From Comamonas sp. lk (GTDB taxonomy: Bacteria; Pseudomonadota; Gammaproteobacteria; Burkholderiales; Burkholderiaceae_C): a stretch of DNA of 64,000 nt. Positions 43,691 to 52,421 of the stretch are shown here, piece after piece (the first letter of the stretch is position 1; the number at the start of each line of letters is the position of its first letter). The notes beneath the pieces were generated by a model. It saw only the letters and a program-made list of their open reading frames with translations, made no database searches and was not told the origin of the DNA. Made by a program: the position numbers and the translations under genes. The stretch lies in the NCBI RefSeq assembly GCF_900564145.1, contig NZ_UOOB01000002.1, forward strand, positions 1-64,000, read 5' to 3'.

Positions 43691-44599
43691 ATGCCAGTTT
43701 ACAGCATGACCGGATACGCCAGTGCCCAGCACAGCGCCTCCGTTGAGGGTGGTCAAGTGCCACAGGCCAGCAGCCGCCTCGGCCTTGAGATCCGCGCGGT
43801 CAACAGCCGCTTCCTGGATTTGTCCTTCCGCCTGCCCGACGAACTTCGCGCCCTTGAACCGGCGCTGCGCAGCCTGCTGACCGCGCGCCTCAAGCGCGGC
43901 AAGGTCGAAGTTCGTGCTGCCATAGACAGCAACGACAACCAAGCCCTTTCCGCTCCTTCGGCGACCCAGCTGCAACGCCTGGTCAACCTGCAGGATTCCA
44001 TCCAGGCCTGGTTGCCCAAGGCCCGCGAGCTTTCCGTTGCCGACGCTCTGCGTCTGTGCTCCGGCAGCAGCGGCCCCAGCAACGACTGGAGCGAGATCGC
44101 TCCGGCCCTGGCAGAGCAAGCCGTGACCGAGCTGCTTGCAGCCCGGGCACGCGAAGGCGAACGCCTGGCCGTCATGCTGCTGGATCGCATCAAGCAGCTG
44201 CGCGAACTGGCCAAAACCGCCACTCCTCTGGTACCCCTGCTCGTCGAGCAGCAGCGCCAGAAGTTCCTGGAGCGCTGGAAGGAAGCCATGGCGCTGAGCG
44301 AAGGTACGGCATCGCCGGAAGTCGCTCAAGACCGTGCGCTGACCGAAGCCACCGCCTTTGCCATCCGCATCGACGTGGCAGAGGAAGTGACCCGTCTGGG
44401 TTCGCACCTGGACGAGATCGAGCGCCTGCTCAAAAAGGGCGGAGACATAGGCAAGCGCCTGGATTTCCTGATCCAGGAGCTGCACCGCGAAGCCAATACC
44501 CTTGGCTCCAAGTCCGCCACACTGGAGTTGACCCGCATCAGCGTGGACATGAAAGTGCTGATCGAGCAAATGCGCGAGCAAGTGCAAAACATCGAATAA
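43691..44599 (+). CDS. yicC: YicC-family endoribonuclease-like protein
   Basis: About 302 residues from the ATG at 43691, which gives the family start (MPVYSMTGYASAQ). A GTG at 43661 would add ten residues. The N-terminal YicC domain includes LGLEIRAVNSRFLDLSFRLP. The C-terminal DUF1732 domain ends KRLDFLIQELHREANTLGSK, then the near-invariant MREQVQNIE. YicC proteins are stress-related and have been linked to RNA cleavage. It lies directly upstream of gmk, the usual order in proteobacteria. Confidence 0.9.
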   Translation: MPVYSMTGYASAQHSASVEGGQVPQASSRLGLEIRAVNSRFLDLSFRLPDELRALEPALRSLLTARLKRGKVEVRAAIDSNDNQALSAPSATQLQRLVNLQDSIQAWLPKARELSVADALRLCSGSSGPSNDWSEIAPALAEQAVTELLAARAREGERLAVMLLDRIKQLRELAKTATPLVPLLVEQQRQKFLERWKEAMALSEGTASPEVAQDRALTEATAFAIRIDVAEEVTRLGSHLDEIERLLKKGGDIGKRLDFLIQELHREANTLGSKSATLELTRISVDMKVLIEQMREQVQNIE

Positions 44600-44641
44600 G
44601 CCCAATTACCTCTGCGTAACCACCGCTCTACGCAAAAAGTC

Positions 44642-45271
44642 ATGGACCATCCCGGAAATCTATTTGTCGTGTCGGCACCCAGCGGTGCCGGCAAATCATC
44701 GCTCGTGCGCGCCCTGCGCGAATTCGACGCCCGCGTCTACCCTTCGGTCTCCCACACCACGCGCCCGCCGCGTGGCCAGGAGAAACACGGCCGCGAATAC
44801 TATTTCGTGCCCGACTCGGAGTTCGACACCATGGTGGCCAATGGCGCCTTCGTGGAGTGGGCCAATGTGCACGGGCGTCGCTATGGCACTGCCAAGAAGT
44901 CTCTGGAAGAACGCATCAAGGACGGCACTGACGTGCTGCTGGAAATCGACTTCCAGGGCGCCTTGCAGGTCAAGCAGGCCTTTCCCAATGCCATTTTGAT
45001 TTTCATCCTGCCTCCCAGCTGGGATGAACTGCGCGCCCGCTTGGAAAACCGCGGCGAGGACGCCCCTGAAGTCATTGAGCTGCGCCTGAGAAATGCCGAG
45101 CAGGAGATGGCTCAGGTCGCAAAATTCGACTTCGTTATAATCAACGAACTGTTTGAGGCCGCTCTCTTTGATCTGAAGGCGATTATTCACGCCCAGCGCC
45201 TCAAATATGCGGCCCAGCGGCGTGTACGCGCCGACACCTTCGAGTCGCTCAATATCCCTGAATCCAACTGA
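44642..45271 (+). CDS. gmk: Guanylate kinase
   Basis: 209 residues, standard length. It phosphorylates GMP and dGMP. The P-loop is [12 protein letters not shown] (about residues 11-22), followed by the GMP-binding [20 protein letters not shown] and [34 protein letters not shown] is the lid and adenine side. It is the second of a yicC-gmk-rpoZ-spoT line, 42 bases after yicC. Confidence 0.95.
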   Translation: MDHPGNLFVVSAPSGAGKSSLVRALREFDARVYPSVSHTTRPPRGQEKHGREYYFVPDSEFDTMVANGAFVEWANVHGRRYGTAKKSLEERIKDGTDVLLEIDFQGALQVKQAFPNAILIFILPPSWDELRARLENRGEDAPEVIELRLRNAEQEMAQVAKFDFVIINELFEAALFDLKAIIHAQRLKYAAQRRVRADTFESLNIPESN

Positions 45272-45289
45272 CCGTACCCGGAGAACTTG

Positions 45290-45493
45290 ATGGCACGCAT
45301 CACTGTAGAAGATTGCCTGGAGAAAATCCCCAATCGCTTTCAGCTCGTTTTGGCCGCGACCTATCGCGCCCGCATGCTCAATCAAGGCCACACGCCCAAG
45401 ATTGAGACGAAGAACAAGGCTGGCGTTACTGCTCTGCGCGAAATTGCCGAAGGCAAAGTCGGCGTGGAAATGCTGAAGAAGGTACCAGGCTAA
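45290..45493 (+). CDS. rpoZ: RNA polymerase omega subunit
   Basis: 67 residues from the ATG at 45290. [20 protein letters not shown] is the typical omega N-terminus, followed by AATYRARML and [28 protein letters not shown] before the ATG serves as ribosome site. It follows gmk by 18 bases and is closed by a terminator before spoT. Confidence 0.95.
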   Translation: MARITVEDCLEKIPNRFQLVLAATYRARMLNQGHTPKIETKNKAGVTALREIAEGKVGVEMLKKVPG

Positions 45494-45524
45494 GTTGTTG
45501 CATTGCAGCACCACAGCGCACAAT

Positions 45525-45550
45525 AAAGCACCGCTTGACGGTGCTTTTTT
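45525..45550 (+). terminator. Rho-independent terminator after rpoZ
   Basis: AAAGCACCG (45525-45533) pairs with CGGTGCTTT (45539-45547) with a five-base loop, followed by TTT. It may attenuate or end the gmk-rpoZ transcript before spoT. Confidence 0.85.
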
Positions 45551-45597
45551 GTACCTGCAAGTTTGCACTCACCGCTTGCACGCTACATTTAAGGCAT

Positions 45598-47853
45598 ATG
45601 ACAGCGGCCCAGAACTCGATCACTGCTCCTCCTACCCCGGCACAAGCCAAACCTCAGCGCATGTCTGCTGAGCAAGCAGCCAGCGTGTCCGCTGCTGCAT
45701 TTGCGGGCTTGATGGAGCAATTGGGTTATCTGGATCTGGACAGCGCGAACCGGGTTCACCAAGCCTATCTGTTCGCCGACAAGGCCCACAGCGATCAGTG
45801 GCGCAGCAGCGGCGACCCCTACATCACCCATCCGATTGCAGTCACCAGTATCTGCGCCAACTGGAAGCTCGATGCCCCTGCCCTCATGGCTGCACTGCTG
45901 CATGACGCCATGGAAGACTGCGGCGTCACCAAGGCCGATCTGGAAGAGCGCTTTGGCGAGGATGTGGCCGAGCTGGTCGATGGACTGACCAAGCTGGACA
46001 AGCTGCAGTTCAATACCCGCGAGGAAAACCAGGCCGAGTCTTTCAGAAAAATGCTGCTGGCCATGGCACGGGATGTGCGCGTCATCCTCATCAAACTGGC
46101 CGACCGCTCCCACAATATGCGCACCATGGGCGATATGCCGCGCGCCAAGTGGGGCCGCATCTCGTCGGAAACGCTGGAAATCTACGCCCCGATCGCCCAT
46201 CGCCTGGGGCTGAATCAGACCTACCGCGAGCTGCAGGATCTGGCGTTCAAGCATCTTCATCCCTGGCGCTACGCCACGCTGGAAAAAGCCATCAACCGCT
46301 CGCGCACCCGCCGCCGCGACCTGGTGCAGCGCGTGCAGGAAGAAGTCAATGCAGAATTTGCCCGTCGCGGCATGCATGTACGCCTCATTGGCCGCGAAAG
46401 CACGCTGTACTCCTTGTACCAGCGCATGCTCAAAAGCCAGCTGAGCTTTGCCAAAGTCACCGATATCTACGGCTTTCGCATCATCGTGCCGCAGACACTG
46501 GACTGCTACACCGCCCTGGGCGTGCTGCACCAGAAATACAAGCCCATGCCGGGGCGTTTCAAGGACTACATCGCCATTGCCAAGAGCAATGGCTACCAGT
46601 CGCTGCACACCACGCTGGTCGGCCCCTCCAGCGTGAACATAGAGTTCCAGATCCGCACGGAAGAAATGAATATCGTGGCGGAAGCTGGCGTGGCGGCCCA
46701 CTGGCTGTACAAAGCCCAGAAGGGCAGCGACTCCGAACAGCTGAGCACCCAATGGCTGCAATCACTGCTGGATATCCAGAACGAGACGCGCGATGCCTCC
46801 GAGTTCTGGGACCACGTCAAGGTCGATCTGTTTCCCGACGCCGTCTACGTGTTCACGCCCAAGAGCGAAATCATGGCCATGCCGCGCGGCGCCACCGTGG
46901 TGGACTTTGCCTACGCCATCCACAGCAAGATTGGCAACCGCACCACGGCAGCCAAAATCAATGATGAGGAAGTGCCGCTGCGCACCGAGCTCAAGAGCGG
47001 CGATGTGGTGCAGATCATCACCTCCGAGACGGCCACGCCCAATCCGGCCTGGCTGGGCTTTGTGAAGACGGGCCGTGCCCGCTCCAAGATTCGCTCCTAT
47101 CTCAAGAACGCAGCCCAGACGGAAGCCGGCCAGTTGGGCGAAACCCTGCTGGCACAGGCACTGCGAGCCGAGGGCATTGATGCCATCCCGCTCCAGGACG
47201 ATGCCAACCGCGCAGTCTGGGATGAAATCCTGCGCATCACCGGCAACCGCACCCCCGCCGATCTGATGGTGGACATAGGCATGGGCCGCCGCATTGCTTC
47301 GCTGGTTGCGGCGCGCATGACCACCGCCATGACCAAGCAAGGCGTGCGCCCCGATGCCTTGCTGATCACGCAAGAGCGCTTCAACACCAGCAACCGCCCC
47401 TTCCAGGGCGCCGTCACCCTCAACGGAGACGAGAGCAGCACAGTCCATTACTCGCACTGCTGCCGTCCCGTGCCCGGCGATCCCATTCTTGGCTATCTGG
47501 GTGGCCAGGGCCTGATCGTTCACCATGCCCAGTGCCACAATGTCATCAAGCTGCGTGAAAAAGATGCCGAGCGCTTCATTACGGTGGACTGGGCCGACGA
47601 TGTCACCCGCCTGTTTGAGTCGGGCATCGTGGTGACGGTGCAAAACAACAAGGGTGTGCTGGCCCGCGTAGCGGCAGAACTGTCCAACGCCGAAGCCGAC
47701 ATCGTTCGCGTGGAAATGACCGACGAAGCCGCCATGGGCACCACCGATCTGTGCTTTGTGATTGCGGTCAATAACGCCCAGCAGGTGGAAAATGCACTGC
47801 GCAATTTGCGCCGCGTGCACTCCGTGCTCCGGGCCTCCCGCATCATTGCCTGA
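45598..47853 (+). CDS. spoT: Bifunctional (p)ppGpp synthetase/hydrolase (RelA/SpoT)
   Basis: 751 residues from the ATG at 45598. The N-terminal HD hydrolase domain is complete (HPIAVTSICANWKL, ALLHDAMEDCG, KLADRSHNMRT). The synthetase domain follows (GRESTLYSLYQRM, VTDIYGFRIIV, PGRFKDYIAIAKSNGYQSLH). Then come a TGS domain (VYVFTPKSEIMAMPRGATVV) and a C-terminal ACT domain (VTVQNNKGVLARVAAELSNA). Intact HD residues favour a SpoT-type enzyme that both makes and degrades (p)ppGpp. The gmk-rpoZ-spoT order is conserved. A second RelA is not in the window. Confidence 0.94.
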   Translation: MTAAQNSITAPPTPAQAKPQRMSAEQAASVSAAAFAGLMEQLGYLDLDSANRVHQAYLFADKAHSDQWRSSGDPYITHPIAVTSICANWKLDAPALMAALLHDAMEDCGVTKADLEERFGEDVAELVDGLTKLDKLQFNTREENQAESFRKMLLAMARDVRVILIKLADRSHNMRTMGDMPRAKWGRISSETLEIYAPIAHRLGLNQTYRELQDLAFKHLHPWRYATLEKAINRSRTRRRDLVQRVQEEVNAEFARRGMHVRLIGRESTLYSLYQRMLKSQLSFAKVTDIYGFRIIVPQTLDCYTALGVLHQKYKPMPGRFKDYIAIAKSNGYQSLHTTLVGPSSVNIEFQIRTEEMNIVAEAGVAAHWLYKAQKGSDSEQLSTQWLQSLLDIQNETRDASEFWDHVKVDLFPDAVYVFTPKSEIMAMPRGATVVDFAYAIHSKIGNRTTAAKINDEEVPLRTELKSGDVVQIITSETATPNPAWLGFVKTGRARSKIRSYLKNAAQTEAGQLGETLLAQALRAEGIDAIPLQDDANRAVWDEILRITGNRTPADLMVDIGMGRRIASLVAARMTTAMTKQGVRPDALLITQERFNTSNRPFQGAVTLNGDESSTVHYSHCCRPVPGDPILGYLGGQGLIVHHAQCHNVIKLREKDAERFITVDWADDVTRLFESGIVVTVQNNKGVLARVAAELSNAEADIVRVEMTDEAAMGTTDLCFVIAVNNAQQVENALRNLRRVHSVLRASRIIA

Positions 47854-47880
47854 ACGCTGCGGTTTTTCACAATCCGCCAC

Positions 47881-47911
47881 AAGCCGCTTTGCCAGCCAAA
47901 GCGGCTTTTTT
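47881..47911 (+). terminator. Rho-independent terminator after spoT
   Basis: AAGCCGCTTTG (47881-47891) pairs with CAAAGCGGCTT (47897-47907), a perfect 11-bp stem, followed by a T run. Confidence 0.88.
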
Positions 47912-47989
47912 ACAATTTTCTGCGACTGAACAGCCTCATCCCACAGGCCCGAAGCCATGGGCAGGCAGCGAGCGGGCGACAATGTTTGC

Positions 47990-49333
47990 ATGCCCCAACT
48001 CGCTTTTCCGCCCCAGCTTTTCTCCACCCGCTCATTGGCACTAGCGGCTGCCGTGGCCGCTACCGTGTTGGCCGGCTGCGCCAGCAGGCCTGAGCCCCAA
48101 GCCACTCCAACCCCTTCCAGCACAGCCAGCGCCTCATCGGCCGCTACACCGAGCGAGAGCACGGCGTCGGCGGCAAGCACCTCGCCAACCGATGAGCCTC
48201 GCCTGCGGGCCCAGGACTTTGAACGCTGGAAAGCCCAGTTTCTGCCCCAAGCACTTGCTGCAGGCATCAGCCAGGCCACGGTCAACTCGGTGCTGGCCCA
48301 GGCAAAGCTGCGGCCCAGCATCGTCGGGCTCGATCGCGCCCAGCCCGAATTCACGCGCACGCCCTGGCAATACCTAGACAGCGCAGTCTCTGCGCCGCGC
48401 ATCAAGAACGGGCGCGCCAAGCTGCAGGAATATGCCGCCCCCCTGCAAGCCGCCGCCAAGCGCTATGGCATTCCCGCACCGGTGGTTGCAGCCATCTGGG
48501 GCATGGAGAGCAACTACGGCAGCAACTTCGGCAACTTCTCCACGGTGGACGCATTGGCCACCCTGGCCTTTGAAGGCCGACGGGCCGAATGGGCACAAAA
48601 AGAGCTGATCGCTGCGCTGCGCATCATAGACAAGGGCGACATCGACGCCGCACACATGCTGGGCTCCTGGGCCGGCGCCATGGGCCACACGCAGTTTCTG
48701 CCTTCCGTGTTTTTGCAATATGCCGTGGATGCCGATGGCGATGGCCGCCGGGACATCTGGGGCTCCATGGCCGATGTGGCAGCCTCCACCGCCAACTACC
48801 TGGCCCATTCAGGCTGGAACAGCAACGAGCCCTGGGCTGTGGAAGTACGCCTGCCCGCCGGCTTCGATTACGCCCGCGCAGATATGTCGACCCGCCAGAA
48901 CAGCAGCGACTGGGCCGCCGAAGGCGTACAAAGCATGAACAGCCAAGCCCTACCCAACATGGCGGGCGCCAGCATCATTGCGCCCGCAGGTGCACGCGGC
49001 CCCAGCTTCATGGTGGGCAGCAATTTCAAGGCCATCCTGCGCTACAACAACTCGGTCAACTACGCACTGGGAGTGGGCCTGCTGTCTCAGCAGCTGGCTG
49101 GCAACGGCGGCGTACAGGCCGACTGGCCCCGCGATCTAGCCGCGCTTTCGCGCGATCAGACATTAGCGCTGCAAACCGCACTCAATGCACGCGGCTTTTC
49201 GGCCGGCGCTGCCGATGGCGTCATGGGTCCAGCCACTCGCGCCGGTCTGCGCCGCTTCCAGCAAGCCCAGGGCCTGGTTGCCGATGGCTATCCCACGCTG
49301 GAGTTGCTGCAGCGTCTTCAATTCGCCAACTGA
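47990..49333 (+). CDS. MltB-family lytic murein transglycosylase, lipoprotein with peptidoglycan-binding domain
   Basis: About 447 residues from the ATG at 47990; an in-frame ATG at 47957 would only lengthen the signal. The lipobox VLAGC follows the signal peptide, so the enzyme is outer-membrane-anchored in the periplasm. A Ser/Ala/Thr-rich linker leads to the SLT_2 domain with the catalytic Glu in AAIWGMESNYGSNFGNFST and GHTQFLPSVFLQYAVD. A C-terminal PG_binding_1 domain (ADGVMGPATRAGLRRFQQAQ) binds glycan. It cleaves peptidoglycan to give anhydro-muropeptides. The extra binding domain separates it from classic MltB. Confidence 0.9.
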   Translation: MPQLAFPPQLFSTRSLALAAAVAATVLAGCASRPEPQATPTPSSTASASSAATPSESTASAASTSPTDEPRLRAQDFERWKAQFLPQALAAGISQATVNSVLAQAKLRPSIVGLDRAQPEFTRTPWQYLDSAVSAPRIKNGRAKLQEYAAPLQAAAKRYGIPAPVVAAIWGMESNYGSNFGNFSTVDALATLAFEGRRAEWAQKELIAALRIIDKGDIDAAHMLGSWAGAMGHTQFLPSVFLQYAVDADGDGRRDIWGSMADVAASTANYLAHSGWNSNEPWAVEVRLPAGFDYARADMSTRQNSSDWAAEGVQSMNSQALPNMAGASIIAPAGARGPSFMVGSNFKAILRYNNSVNYALGVGLLSQQLAGNGGVQADWPRDLAALSRDQTLALQTALNARGFSAGAADGVMGPATRAGLRRFQQAQGLVADGYPTLELLQRLQFAN

Positions 49334-49357
49334 GACAGGCACGACAGCAAAAACAAT

Positions 49358-49433
49358 AGCTGCCTGCGCTTGATATTCATAGATATCACACACGAACAAT
49401 GCTGATACCTATGAATAATTAGCGCTAGCAGCT
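49358..49433. repeat. Imperfect 25-base inverted repeat, dispersed Comamonadaceae type
   Basis: The left arm at 49358-49382 (beginning AGCTGCCTGCGCTTGATATT) and the right arm at 49409-49433 (ending AGCGCTAGCAGCT) are inverted copies with a few mismatches and a 26-base spacer. Elements with AGCTGC...AGCGCT arms occur in many intergenic regions of this family. It lies between the MltB-type gene and the terminator before greB. Confidence 0.65.
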
Positions 49434-49442
49434 CCTCAAATG

Positions 49443-49482
49443 AAAGCGCCGCATGGGTTTGAACCCGGACAGCGCTTTTTTT
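49443..49482 (+). terminator. Terminator-like hairpin after the transglycosylase gene
   Basis: AAAGCGC near 49443-49449 pairs with GCGCTTT near 49472-49478 and is followed by further T residues; a second inner stem (GGGTTTGAACCC) stabilises it. Confidence 0.7.
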
Positions 49483-49493
49483 CTTGCAGCGGA

Positions 49494-50060
49494 TCAGCCC
49501 TGGTCGGACGGCTGCGGATAGCTCACTTCCAGGATTTCCAGCATGCGCACACCGGCAGGCGTGGGCAAAGCCACCTCATCGCCCACCCGCGCCTTGAGCA
49601 AGGCTCGGGAAACCGGCGCAATCCAGCTGACCTGGTTCTGGGCGCTGTCGGCTTCGTCAATGCCCATGATGGTGATGGTGCGCTCCACGCCTTCATCATC
49701 CACATAGGTCACGGTCGCGCCGAAATAGACCTGATCGCTGCCCGCATGCACGGCAGGGTTCACGACTTCGGCAATTTCCATGCGTTTGGTCAGAAAGCGG
49801 ATGCGCCTGTCGATTTCGCGCAGACGCTTTTTGCCGTACAGATAGTCGCCGTTTTCGGAGCGATCGCCATTGCTGGCAGCCCAATGCACGATTTCCACGA
49901 TCTTGGGCCGCTCGTTGTCGATCAGATCCAGCAACTCGGTCTTGAGGCTTTGATAGCCTGCGGGCGTGATGTAGTTCTTGCCGCCTGCGGGCAACGGCGG
50001 CAGCGCGCCAACCTCGTCGTCTTCGTCGCCGTCTGATTCTTTGGTAAATGCCTTGCTCAT
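49494..50060 (-). CDS. greB: Transcription elongation factor GreB
   Basis: 188 residues from the ATG at 50060; the frame is open 13 codons upstream. It rescues backtracked RNA polymerase by stimulating transcript cleavage. The N-terminal coiled coil shows NYITPAGYQSLKTELLDLID and the acidic tip ASNGDRSENGDYLYGKKRLR. The C-terminal FKBP-like domain holds VYFGATVTYVDDEGVERTIT and ends LEVSYPQPS. The N-terminal acidic extension (ESDGDEDDE) makes it longer than E. coli GreB. Confidence 0.93.
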   Translation of the reverse strand: MSKAFTKESDGDEDDEVGALPPLPAGGKNYITPAGYQSLKTELLDLIDNERPKIVEIVHWAASNGDRSENGDYLYGKKRLREIDRRIRFLTKRMEIAEVVNPAVHAGSDQVYFGATVTYVDDEGVERTITIMGIDEADSAQNQVSWIAPVSRALLKARVGDEVALPTPAGVRMLEILEVSYPQPSDQG

Positions 50061-50104
50061 GGGGCGATCTTCACACAGAACCGCGATGACGGCGCCCAAG
50101 CAGA

Positions 50105-50143
50105 CAAAAACGAAAAAGCCTCAGAACTTTTCAGTTCTGAGGC
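50105..50143 (-). terminator. Terminator of the first tRNA-Arg gene
   Basis: On the minus strand the hairpin GCCTCAGAACT with AGTTCTGAGGC (50118-50143) is followed by TTTTTCGTTTTT. It lies 8 bases after the tRNA. Confidence 0.85.
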
Positions 50144-50151
50144 TTGACGTT

Positions 50152-50228
50152 TGGTGCGGCTGGCAGGAATCGAACCCACGACCCCTTGGTTCGTAGCCAA
50201 GTACTCTATCCAGCTGAGCTACAGCCGC
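50152..50228 (-). tRNA. tRNA-Arg(ACG)
   Basis: The minus strand folds as a 77-base tRNA including CCA. The acceptor GCGGCTG pairs with CAGCCGC, the D arm is AGCTCAGCTGGATAGAGTA, the anticodon stem and loop contain CTACGAA (anticodon ACG) and the T arm is GTGGGTTCGAATCC. It is identical to the copy at 50417. Confidence 0.97.
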
Positions 50229-50377
50229 TAAGCCACTATTGTAACGCGCTTTTGAAGCCCGTTTTGAAGAAACTCAGCATTTCTTCCAATAGACAAAAAA
50301 ATTTAGAAGACTAGGGAGCAAGTCCAACTTCAGCAGACGTGCAAACCAAAGCGCTTCCTTTGGACACTGCAGAAACG

Positions 50378-50408
50378 AAAAACCCTCAGAACTTTTCAGT
50401 TCTGAGGG
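50378..50408 (-). terminator. Terminator of the second tRNA-Arg gene
   Basis: On the minus strand CCCTCAGAACT pairs with AGTTCTGAGGG (50383-50408) and is followed by a T run. It is nearly identical to the terminator at 50105-50143, showing that gene and terminator were duplicated together. Confidence 0.85.
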
Positions 50409-50416
50409 TATGCGTT

Positions 50417-50493
50417 TGGTGCGGCTGGCAGGAATCGAACCCACGACCCCTTGGTTCGTAGCCAAGTACTCTATCCAGCTGAGCTACAGCCGC
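50417..50493 (-). tRNA. tRNA-Arg(ACG), second copy
   Basis: A 77-base exact copy of the gene at 50152, 265 bases away, with the same CCA, anticodon ACG and arms. It reads ICG/ACG codons for arginine; the duplication may raise supply. Confidence 0.97.
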
Positions 50494-50837
50494 CAAGACT
50501 CGAATTATATACACAAAATTCGACCCAAGAAGAAAACGCACAAGAAAATGAAAAAAGAGGCGCAAAGAGCCCCGGATTCTCAGCGCTCCTACCCTCTCAA
50601 GCCTGCGTCTTCAAAAACCGAGTGAGCGGCCGGTTGCGCCTGCTTCTCGCCAGGAAAGCCGCACTTGCTGAACGCACATCGACTCTGTCCTATATTGGCA
50701 GAGCTGACCAGCCCGCAGTGGCCGATCAACAAGGCAGCAGCACGATCAAGACTCGCACCATGCGTATCGTGCCGTGCGCCCAGAGACAACTCAGACCATG
50801 CCCCGCATGCGCTGAGACAGTGAATGCACAACAATAA
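50494..50837. other. Intergenic region upstream of the MocR-type gene
   Basis: About 340 bases holding the promoters of the tRNA (minus) and of the MocR-type gene (plus). I found no copy of the CTGGACYTAA-type operator here, so self-regulation by the same box is not supported. Confidence 0.4.
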
Positions 50838-52367
50838 ATGACAACAGATATCCAACAAGCCCCCTCCCGGATACCGCCCTCGGTCGCCATGTGGGAACAA
50901 CTGTTTCGCCGCAGCGCCAGACCGGCCCTAGGCTTGCAAGGCCAGATCCGCGAGATGCTGGTGGACGCCATCCTCACCGGCGTGCTGGCACCGGGCGAAC
51001 CTATACCCTCCAGCCGGGAGCTGGCCAAGCATCTGGGTGTGGGCCGCATCACCGTGGTCATGGCCTACCAGCAGCTGACCGAAGAAGCCTTCCTGCTGAG
51101 CCGCGAGAGAAAAGGCCACTTCATTCACCCCGATGTGCTGCAAGGCCGCACTTACGGAGCCGAACGCAACACGCCAGCCGGAAAAAACGCCGATCCCCAA
51201 GCGAATACGGACTGGTCCCGCCGCTTGTGGCTGCGGCCCAGCCGGCAGCGCAGCATCGTCAAGGAAGACGATTGGCAGCGCTTTCCCTATCCCTTCCTCT
51301 ACGGTCAGTTCGACAAGGAACTGTTTCCCATCGCAGCATGGCGGGAGTGCTGCCTCAAGGCTCTGGGTGTGGTGGACATTCACATGTGGGCACCCGATCA
51401 CATCACCCGCGATGACGACAGCCTGATCCAGCAGGTGCAGACCAAGATCTTGCCGCGCCGCGGCGTCTGGGCTTCGCCCGATGAAATCATCATCACCGTC
51501 GGCGCCCAGCATGCGCTGTACATGGTGGCCGACTTGCTGATGCGCGAAGGCTCGTCCATCGGCATCGAAGACCCCTGCTACCCCGATGCGCGCAATATTT
51601 TCAGCAGCCGCACCTCGCAAGTCATTCCCATTCCCGTGGACGGCGATGGCTTGCCCATCGTGAATGCCATGCGCAAGCTGGAGTATCTCTACGTCACGCC
51701 CAGCCACCAGTGCCCCACCGGCGTCACCATGCCGCTGGAGCGGCGCGAAGCTTTGCTGGACGTCGCACAAAAGCATGACCTCATCATCATCGAAGACGAT
51801 TACGAAAGCGAAAGCAGCTTTGATGAGCAGCCCATACCAGCACTCAAAAGTCTGGATCGCAGCAACCGCGTGATCTATATAGGCAGCCTCTCCAAGAGCA
51901 TGGCACCGGGCCTGCGCGTGGGCTATATCGTGGCGCCGCCTGAGCTGATCAAGGAGCTGCGCGCTCTGCGTCGCCTCATGATCCGCCACCCTTCGACCTT
52001 CATCCAGAGAACACTGGCCATGTTCATCTCGCTGGGCCACTACGAAGCCCAGCTGCGCCGCCTGGGTCAGGCCCAGAAAGAGCGTCATGCTGAGTTGACG
52101 GCGGCCATGGCCCTGCATCTGCCCGAATGTCGCATCACCCCGGTGCGCGGCGGTGGCTCGTGCTGGGTACAGTTGCCAGACCATATCCCCGCTCAGGCCC
52201 TGGCGCTTCAGGCTGCCGAGCATGGCGTGCTGATCGAACCCGGTGATGTGTTCTTCACGGCCACCAGAAACACGGGCAACTTCATACGCCTGGGTTACCA
52301 GTCCATCCCCACCCACAAGATCGCCCAAGGCATCAAGGCGTTGGCCGACGCAATGCACAGCATGTAA
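50838..52367 (+). CDS. tauR: MocR/TauR-like PLP-dependent transcriptional regulator
   Basis: 509 residues. An N-terminal GntR-type winged helix (residues about 28-100: PGEPIPSSRELAKHLGVGRI, then ERKGHFIHPDVL) is fused to an aminotransferase-like domain. That domain shows TVGAQHALYMVADLLMREGS, VTPSHQCPTGVTMPLERREA and the PLP lysine in IGSLSKSMAPGLRVGYIV. Such proteins (GabR, TauR, PdxR) bind PLP and an amine effector. The taurine-type genes begin 1.7 kb downstream, and the shared direct-repeat operators there (54567, 55696, 57735) fit a TauR-like regulator. The family is certain; the TauR identity is inference from context. Confidence 0.82.
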   Translation: MTTDIQQAPSRIPPSVAMWEQLFRRSARPALGLQGQIREMLVDAILTGVLAPGEPIPSSRELAKHLGVGRITVVMAYQQLTEEAFLLSRERKGHFIHPDVLQGRTYGAERNTPAGKNADPQANTDWSRRLWLRPSRQRSIVKEDDWQRFPYPFLYGQFDKELFPIAAWRECCLKALGVVDIHMWAPDHITRDDDSLIQQVQTKILPRRGVWASPDEIIITVGAQHALYMVADLLMREGSSIGIEDPCYPDARNIFSSRTSQVIPIPVDGDGLPIVNAMRKLEYLYVTPSHQCPTGVTMPLERREALLDVAQKHDLIIIEDDYESESSFDEQPIPALKSLDRSNRVIYIGSLSKSMAPGLRVGYIVAPPELIKELRALRRLMIRHPSTFIQRTLAMFISLGHYEAQLRRLGQAQKERHAELTAAMALHLPECRITPVRGGGSCWVQLPDHIPAQALALQAAEHGVLIEPGDVFFTATRNTGNFIRLGYQSIPTHKIAQGIKALADAMHSM

Positions 52368-52370
52368 GCA

Positions 52371-52403
52371 AAAAGGCCCCGGACTCGAGGTCCGGGGCCT
52401 TTT
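52371..52403. terminator. Bidirectional terminator between the MocR-type gene and the permease gene
   Basis: AAAAGGCCCCGGAC (52371-52384) pairs perfectly with GTCCGGGGCCTTTT (52390-52403) around a five-base loop. The flanking A and T runs let it work in both directions for these convergent genes. Confidence 0.9.
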
Positions 52404-52421
52404 GCATTGGAACTAAAGCGC

